Assembly: GCA_036674765.1 (NCBI GenBank)
Contig: JARVKI010000140.1
Span: 1 to 64,000 of the forward strand
DNA: 64,000 nucleotides
DNA from: Seiridium cupressi
Taxonomy: Eukaryota; Ascomycota; Sordariomycetes; Amphisphaeriales; Sporocadaceae
Direction: 5' to 3'
The translations under genes and the position numbers were made by a program. The first letter of the stretch is position 1. Each line of letters starts with the position of its first letter. The notes below the pieces were generated by a model. The model ran no database searches, had not been told where the DNA came from, and was given only the letters and a program-made list of their open reading frames with translations. Positions 58,152 to 64,000 of the stretch are shown here, one piece after another.

Positions 58152-60059
58152 ATGCCTGGCAAAACACCCAACCGCAACAGCAAGGAGCCCGTCGAAAACG
58201 GCATCCGAAACAACAAAGATGTTGATATGACGGATGAGAAGTCGTCATTAAAGGGCAAGGGCAAGAAGGGTGTCAAGGAGGGCGAGGATATGACAGTCGT
58301 TGTCCCTCCGTCAAAAAACAGCAAGCAATCAACCACGACGCCGCCGGCCGATGCTGATGGAGATGTGGCCATGGACGATACAGAGAAGGCAGAGGACCTC
58401 GAGGTCAAGGTAGACCCCGTCACCCAGGCTATCACAGGTATGTTCTTATGCGGTGCCCCTGTCGTGGGCTGCCTTTCCATCATGCTCCCGTATGTCTACT
58501 AACTCGAATTTCCTGGATAGATATCAAGAGCAACTTCGCCCTGCTCGAGCGGGCCGTCACACTGTTCGATGCTAGATTTACACTGAGAGCCCTGCGGTCC
58601 ATCTCATCTCTGCGCAAGCGCATCACGCCAGATATACTCGCACAAGTCATCGCCGAGTCATTCCCAGCTTCTTCCCCGTCCACGAATGCCGCTAAGCAAC
58701 TCCTCGCTGCCATTGGCAAGCAGAATGTGGCCCTCGGGCGCCAAACCGGACCTGAAATGGAGATCGATAGCGAGCCGAAAGCACCGGCCAAGAACGGCAG
58801 CAAGAAAGATAAGGAGGCTAAGGAACTCATCCCCGAGATCGACATGTTCCTGGGTATTCTGATTCAGGTTCACCTATTTGACTCGAAACAGTATCAGCAG
58901 GGTGTAACCTTCTCGAATTATCTCACAAGCCGCATTCAATCCCTGAACCGGCGAACTCTCGATTCTCTGTCTGCCAAGGTGTACTTCTACTACTCTCTCT
59001 TCTGCGAACAGCTGGCACCCCTTCCACCTTCGCCCCAGTCCCCCATCGTCTCGATTCGGCCCAATCTACTGGCAGCACTACGGACTGCCGTTCTGCGCAA
59101 GGATGTCGACACACAGGCCTCAGTCATCGTACTCTTGCTTCGAAACTACCTTCTCACTTCACACATCTCGCAGGCTGATCTGCTGGTGTCTCACACGCAA
59201 TTTCCGGAAAATGCTGCCAACAATCAAGTAGCTCGTTTCTTCTACTACCTGGGCCGTATTCGAGCCATCCAATTGCGATATACTGAGGCCCATGAGCACT
59301 TGACGGCTGCTACTCGCAAGGCCCCTGCCAGCTCATGCGCCCTCGGCTTCTCGCAAACCGCCACAAAGCTTCTACTTGTGGTCGAGTTGCTGATGGGTGA
59401 CATTCCCGAGAGAGCCACATTCCGCGCCACCAACATGGAGCAAGCTTTGCACCCGTACTTCCTGCTTGTGCAGGCTGTGCGTGTTGGAAACTTGGAAGAT
59501 TTCGAGACGACTATCGCCGACCACGCTGAGACGTTCCGCCGTGACGGCACTTACACTTTGATCCTGCGCCTGCGCCAGAACGTGATCAAGACCGGTATTC
59601 GCATGATGAGCTTGAGCTATAGCCGGATCTCGCTGCGCGATATCTGCATCCGCCTCCATCTCGGAAGCGAAGAGAGCGCCGAGTACATTGTGGCCAAGGC
59701 AATCCGTGACGGTGTTATTGAGGCAACGCTCGACCGCGAGAGGGGTTTCATGAAGAGCAAGGAGGTTGGCGATGTCTATGCCACAAGGGAGCCTGGCGAG
59801 GCGTTCCACGACCGTATCCGTGCTTGTCTTGCCTTGCATGATGAGAGTGTGAAGGTATGTCCCCCATTACGACCTGCTCAATTATACAGTTGCTAATTTT
59901 ACGGTGTCTAACCAGGCTATGCGCTTTCCCATGAATCAACATCGTCTAGAACTGAAGAACGCTCAAGAGGCTCGGGAGCGTGAGCGTGAGATGGCCAAGG
60001 AGATACAAGAGGGCGACCTGGACGAGGATGATCTTGGTGGAGACTTTGAGGGGATGTAA
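58152..60059 (+). CDS. RPN3: 26S proteasome regulatory subunit Rpn3 (PSMD3)
   Basis: Three exons (58152-58437, 58521-59854, 59916-60059) encode 587 residues. The start is MPGKTPNRNSK. The first ~95 residues are a Lys/Asp-rich disordered extension with KGKGKKGVK. After the intron comes the conserved body: IKSNFALLERAVTLFDARF, a TPR-like helical solenoid, QGVTFSNYLTSRIQSLNRRT, VARFFYYLGRIRAIQL and YTEAHEHLTAATRKAP. The PCI winged helix follows around 430-500 (SYSRISLRDICIRLHL and AEYIVAKAIRDGVIEA). The C-terminal Rpn3 tail reads FHDRIRACLALHDESVKAMRFP. The protein is a lid subunit of the 19S regulatory particle. The final acidic peptide (DLDEDDLGGDFEGM) is typical of fungal members. Confidence 0.95.
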
Positions 60060-60959
60060 ATTATCTGCTCCGGCTTGTGTATTTCTGGACACACTGAGGC
60101 GACTCTGCATCAGCTTTGCCTGTAATATCCAGCCTTGTCCTCGAGGACATGGTATAGGGCGGTAACAGGTGGCTGGGGGCTCGTAGACTGGAATGCCGAC
60201 GAGGCAGAGAGCGCTGGGGCACGCGTGGGAGTTGCGGTAAAACACAGCACCCATATTGAACCCCTTTGTACTACATATGGCAAAGACATTGTTTCGCAGC
60301 AGAGTCGGCTTACATAGGAGTCATGGCTTGGAGCGGGGCAGGTTGGTTGACAAGTTGTGTGAACATTGCTCGTTTTCATGCTTCATACCTTTGAAAGCTC
60401 ACTATTGGTCTACCGCCGTTACCCCTGAGTTGTGACTAACTTGGCATTGTGTAAGTCCGATTGTATGCCCCAGGCTACCATGCAAAAGCTACCTGGGTAT
60501 AGTCGTTAGGTCCTGCCAACTATGCGCCCAGCCAAGGCCAAAAACGAAACTCGTGGAAAGCAATAGCAGTTCTCCAGTATATTCTTCGACTAATCTCATT
60601 GGCCACTTCTCTGTCCGTATAACGTCAGCACCACACATGCCGAGACATGGTGCAATCGCTAGCCAAGAAACAAGGCACGATGGTCCTTGCGGTAGAGTTA
60701 CAGAGGCAAGAGGCAGTGCTGCCTTTCTTTCGTTGGTTAGGCAAACACCGCATAGCCCCACCAATCGGAATCTATATAACCAACGGACGTGGTTCAACGT
60801 AGCACGAATCTTTGTTCAAAACATCGAGCGCACCCACCCCTTTATTCCTTGCACGCAGCCGCCTCCGCGAAATACACTCAGACTTGGTTGAGTACTGTAT
60901 CATTTCTCCACGGAGCATCATCTTGTGAATAACTTTTCATAGCCACGTACTAGAGCCAT
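60060..60959. other. Intergenic, no gene seen
   Basis: About 900 bp between Rpn3 and the gamma-glutamylcyclotransferase-like gene. Only short frames without domain content are present. Confidence 0.5.
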
Positions 60960-61592
60960 ATGGATTCTACAAAGGCAGAGATGACAGTCCCAGAGCCGTC
61001 GGCCAGCACCAAACCGGCCGTGCCTACACAATCCGTAAATGCATTGGACATGGGAGACGGCCTGGGAATGGCCGACGCTAAACTCTACTTTGCCTATGGC
61101 TCCAACCTCTCGTCGACACAGATGGCGCGGCGTTGTCCCAATTCCATCGCCGTTGGGTTGGCCTGGCTACCGGGCTGGGACTGGATCATCAATGAGCGGC
61201 GGTATGCAAACATAGTGCAGCATCATCACACGTCTCCTTCCTCATCTTCCCCTGCCGAGGCAGGCGAGGACCATCCAGGGGTATATGGTGTACTGTACCG
61301 TCTGCCACCCGCAGACGAGATCACCCTGGACGGCTGCGAGGGCGTACCGTGGGCCTACGAGAAGGTGGTGCTAGACGTGACGACTTTAGACGAGACGGGA
61401 CAGGAGAAGAAGAAGAAGAAGGTCAAAGCTCTGGTCTACGTGGATTTCAACAACGTCAAGCCGGACAATCCGTGGCCTGAGTACGTGGGGAGGATGAGCA
61501 GAGGGGTCAAGGAGGCGCGGGAGAGATGGGGGTTCCCGGATTGGTTCGCGGAGATCATGAAAGTCTATGTACCGGGGCTGGAGTGGCAGTAA
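60960..61592 (+). CDS. Gamma-glutamylcyclotransferase-like protein
   Basis: A single exon of 210 residues, ATG in context CCATATGGATTC. After a ~40-residue Pro/Thr/Ser-rich lead, LYFAYGSNLSSTQMARRCP carries the family signature YGSNL, which forms the phosphate-like pocket. GVYGVLYRLPPADEITLDGCEGV follows, with the Glu of CEG (about residue 126) in the position of the general acid/base. A Lys-rich insertion (QEKKKKKVK) sits between the last strands. The family releases 5-oxoproline from gamma-glutamyl compounds. The final FPDWFAEIMKVYVPG helix is usual for fungal members. The preferred substrate cannot be told from sequence. Confidence 0.85.
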   Translation: MDSTKAEMTVPEPSASTKPAVPTQSVNALDMGDGLGMADAKLYFAYGSNLSSTQMARRCPNSIAVGLAWLPGWDWIINERRYANIVQHHHTSPSSSSPAEAGEDHPGVYGVLYRLPPADEITLDGCEGVPWAYEKVVLDVTTLDETGQEKKKKKVKALVYVDFNNVKPDNPWPEYVGRMSRGVKEARERWGFPDWFAEIMKVYVPGLEWQ

Positions 61593-62316
61593 GGAGAGCA
61601 TTAGAGTTTGGTTTTAGATATTGTTGGATAAGCAGTCTAAGAACCAGGATATAAGAAATGAGATTATAGACTATGGCAAGGAGGCTGATATGTTCGGACC
61701 AATCGGGTTAATTGATCTCGTTGTAACTGTGGTGTGGATGTCGCGTAGATCTCCAGATCCATTTGTGTGGTTCTTCGGAAACGTCGTCTGCGCAAACACG
61801 TTCCGTTCCTAAGTTGGGCAGATGAGACTCGATTAACAAGCAGGCATCGTAATACTCGTTTCTCCATACTTTCTGTGCTTGTCTAGTCATTGGTTTCAGG
61901 CACGTGGTGCTGAGTCACTCAGTCAATACTCCACCAAACATGCACGTCAGATTCAAAAATTACAAATGCACTCATTTTTCGACATGATGTCAAGCTTGCG
62001 CGGGAGCTCCCTAGTGTAAACCCGGCTCAGTAATTACCGTATCATATCCGGGCCATCTATCAGCAAAGATCCTTTAGATGCTCCACAGTGGAGCTTCGTA
62101 GTTCAGAGATAGGGCGTAATGATAATCAGAGGACTGCGAGGTCTGTTGTTTTTTTCTCCGGGTTCGGCATTTATAAAGTCTGCAGTGTCATGTCGGTTCT
62201 TCGTCAATCGTCTTCGGCCTGCCGCAACGGGTTCCTCAAGAAGCCATCTTGAAAGCACCTATATTCGGGGGCGTGTTTTGGCAGGAGTATTGGACAAAGG
62301 CATATTCCCAGGCAAG
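61593..62316. other. Intergenic, promoter side of the third MFS gene
   Basis: About 720 bp. The frame of the following MFS gene is open back to an ATG at 62119, but those extra residues (RGLRGLLFFSPGSAF and so on) look like translated leader. No other structure seen. Confidence 0.5.
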
Positions 62317-64000
62317 ATGCAATCCTACCTACAATCTAGACGCATCGGTCTCGCCGTACAAGCACAGATCGAGCGAGATCGTGAGAGAGCAGCACTGATA
62401 ACACATAGCAGTGGCGCGTCGCCGCACAATGTCAATCATCATCATCAGCAGCATGCCGGTATACAGCAGCTGGCAGAACCTGCGGTGCTGGCAGAAACTG
62501 TAGTGCCGGAGCCTGCAGGAGAAAAGACTCTGGATCTTGAGCGCCAGGTCACATCGTCGAGGTCATCTTCAAGCAGTAGCAACAGCGATGAAGACCCAGG
62601 CACCGCCGCGTACCGAACTCAGACGGTGGCAACACAGTATACAGCCCGCGCAGCTCTCGGACACTCCCTTACGGGTATTCATGCCCGCGACCGGGCCACG
62701 CACGAAGGCAAGGGCTCCCAGGTTTTCGTAGTCGGCTGGGAAGGCCCAGACGATCCGGCCAGTCCTCGAAACTGGACTGTCACGAAGCGCGTATGTTGTA
62801 CCCTGCAGATCAGTATCATCGCGGCCGCTGTTGGCTGTGCGAGCGGTATAGATGCTACGATCCTGCCGCAGGCCGCCGCCGACCTAGGGGTCAGTGATGT
62901 TGCCGAGAGCTTAGCCACAGGTTAGTAGTTCACTGTCATGATTATCAGACTTCTCGCCAGTGAATGCCGGCCACCCTCGACAGAGGTCGTGTCGAGTGTC
63001 ATCGGGAAGTGTAGGCTAACACGTCACAGGGATGTATCTCGTCGGCCAAGGTGTCGGTTCTCTCATTGCCGGGCCCTTCTCCGAGACATTCGGGCGCAAC
63101 TTCGTCTACGCAGGCTCCATGGTTGTTTTCATGCTCTTCATAATGGCTTCCGGGCTTGCACCTAACTTTGGTGCTCAAATCACGTTCCGCTTCTTTGCCG
63201 GATGCGCCGCGTCCACCCCGCTCGTCTGCTCTGGTGGCTCGGTCTCGGACATGTTCAACGGCCTGGAGAAGACCTGGGGTTTTCCATTGTATGCAATTGC
63301 TGCTTTTGGGGGCCCGATGCTAGGCGCGGTGATGGGTGCCTACATTGGTCCTAGCCCCTTGGTCAGCTGGCGATGGACCGAATGGACAACCCTGATTCTC
63401 GCTGGGGTCGTCGTGGTTTTGACACTCCTCTTCATGCCCGAGACATATGCGCCTCTACTCCTCCAGTGGAAAGCCGCTCACCTTCGACGTATCACGGGTG
63501 ACGATAGATACCGATCGCAACACGAGATTGTGGACGCAACACTGCTGAGCAGATTGAAAGTCAGCATGACACGACCCTTTATCATGCTGACAGAGCCAAT
63601 TATCATGGCGATGACACTTTATCTGTCTGTCGTCTATATTGTGCTCTTCACGTTCCTGATCGGATGGCCGTGGATCTTTGAGTACCCTTACGAGATTGGC
63701 CAAGGGTTGAGCAACGTCATTTTCATCGCCATGTTCGTGGGCTTACAGTTCACCTTTATTCTCATCCCAGTGATATACCGCATAACGACGAAACAGATCA
63801 AGATTGCCGAGTCTCGGGGTGAGGGCAGTTTGTTCGATCCCGAAGTCCGGCTTTGGTATGCAATGCTCGGTTCGGCGATATCCATACCAGTGTCACTTTT
63901 CTGGATGGGCTGGACAGCCAACTCGTCAATCTCGATCTGGTCGCCTATCCTAGCGGTTGGCTTGTTCGGATACGGTGTGATGGGCGTCTTCATCTGTGCA
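62317..64000 (+). CDS. MFS transporter (DHA1 multidrug type), 3' end beyond window
   Basis: Exon 1 62317-62920, a 109-bp intron with a GTTAGT donor, exon 2 from 63030 to the window edge: about 525 residues visible. Start MQSYLQSRRIGLA is preferred; 62119 is an in-frame alternative. The cytosolic N-terminus (~170 residues) has a Ser run and an EGPDDPASPRNWTVTKR segment, the standard lead into TM1 of fungal DHA1 exporters. After the intron, YLVGQGVGSLIAGPFSETFGR is the TM2 to motif A region. FGGPMLGAVMGAYIGPS is motif C-like, and FMPETYAPLLLQWKA ends the first six-helix half. The second half begins RPFIMLTEPIIMAMTLYLS. It is expected to be a proton-coupled exporter of toxic or cationic compounds; the C-terminal helices are missing only because of the window. 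Confidence 0.88.

Noticed and set aside
1..64000. CRISPR arrays, tRNA or rRNA genes, secondary-metabolite core synthases
   Set aside because: No regularly spaced repeats, no convincing cloverleaf with T-loop and box signals, and no ketosynthase, adenylation or terpene cyclase motifs were found by eye.

Overview
The window is nuclear DNA of a filamentous ascomycete (Pezizomycotina). The evidence is short introns (about 40-90 bp) with GTAAGT-like donors and CTGAC/CTAAC branch sites, clear fungal families (DASH subunit Spc34, fungal-type TAF12, Rpn3, unspecific peroxygenase, DHA1/DHA2 transporters), and a long AT-rich block with the signature of repeat-induced point mutation (RIP): CpA/TpG almost gone, TpA in excess, CpG kept. 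I cannot name the genus.

Layout. 1-191 is the end of a RIP-mutated LTR that enters from the left. 1123-6730 is a small gene island: a short two-exon unknown gene, an F-box protein and a berberine-bridge-type FAD oxidase broken by one missing base. 7396-22659 is one nested Ty3/gypsy insertion, coded on the minus strand. The outer element has 489-bp LTRs and an AAATC target duplication. It contains a solo LTR (13916-14386) and a second full-length element (14554-21895, 471-bp LTRs). All are dead through RIP, but CCHC knuckle, reverse transcriptase and integrase motifs can still be read. 22665-23165 is further AT-rich relic DNA.

23586-47968 is accessory gene space: a cysteine-containing unknown protein, a kinase/APH-like protein, a GH3 beta-glucosidase, a flavodoxin-fold FMN reductase, a GT1 glycosyltransferase, two divergent MFS transporters, a second F-box protein, a heme-thiolate peroxygenase with a damaged start, and a clear DsbA-like pseudogene. 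Glycosyltransferase, glucosidase, two exporters and several oxidoreductases together suggest modification, glycosylation and export of small molecules. No polyketide synthase, NRPS or terpene synthase is visible.

48448-61592 is conserved housekeeping space: Spc34 (kinetochore), an acidic unknown protein, TAF12 (TFIID/SAGA), Rpn3 (26S proteasome lid) and a gamma-glutamylcyclotransferase-like protein. A third MFS transporter runs off the right edge. Exon boundaries were read by eye and checked for phase. No tRNA, rRNA or CRISPR array was recognised.
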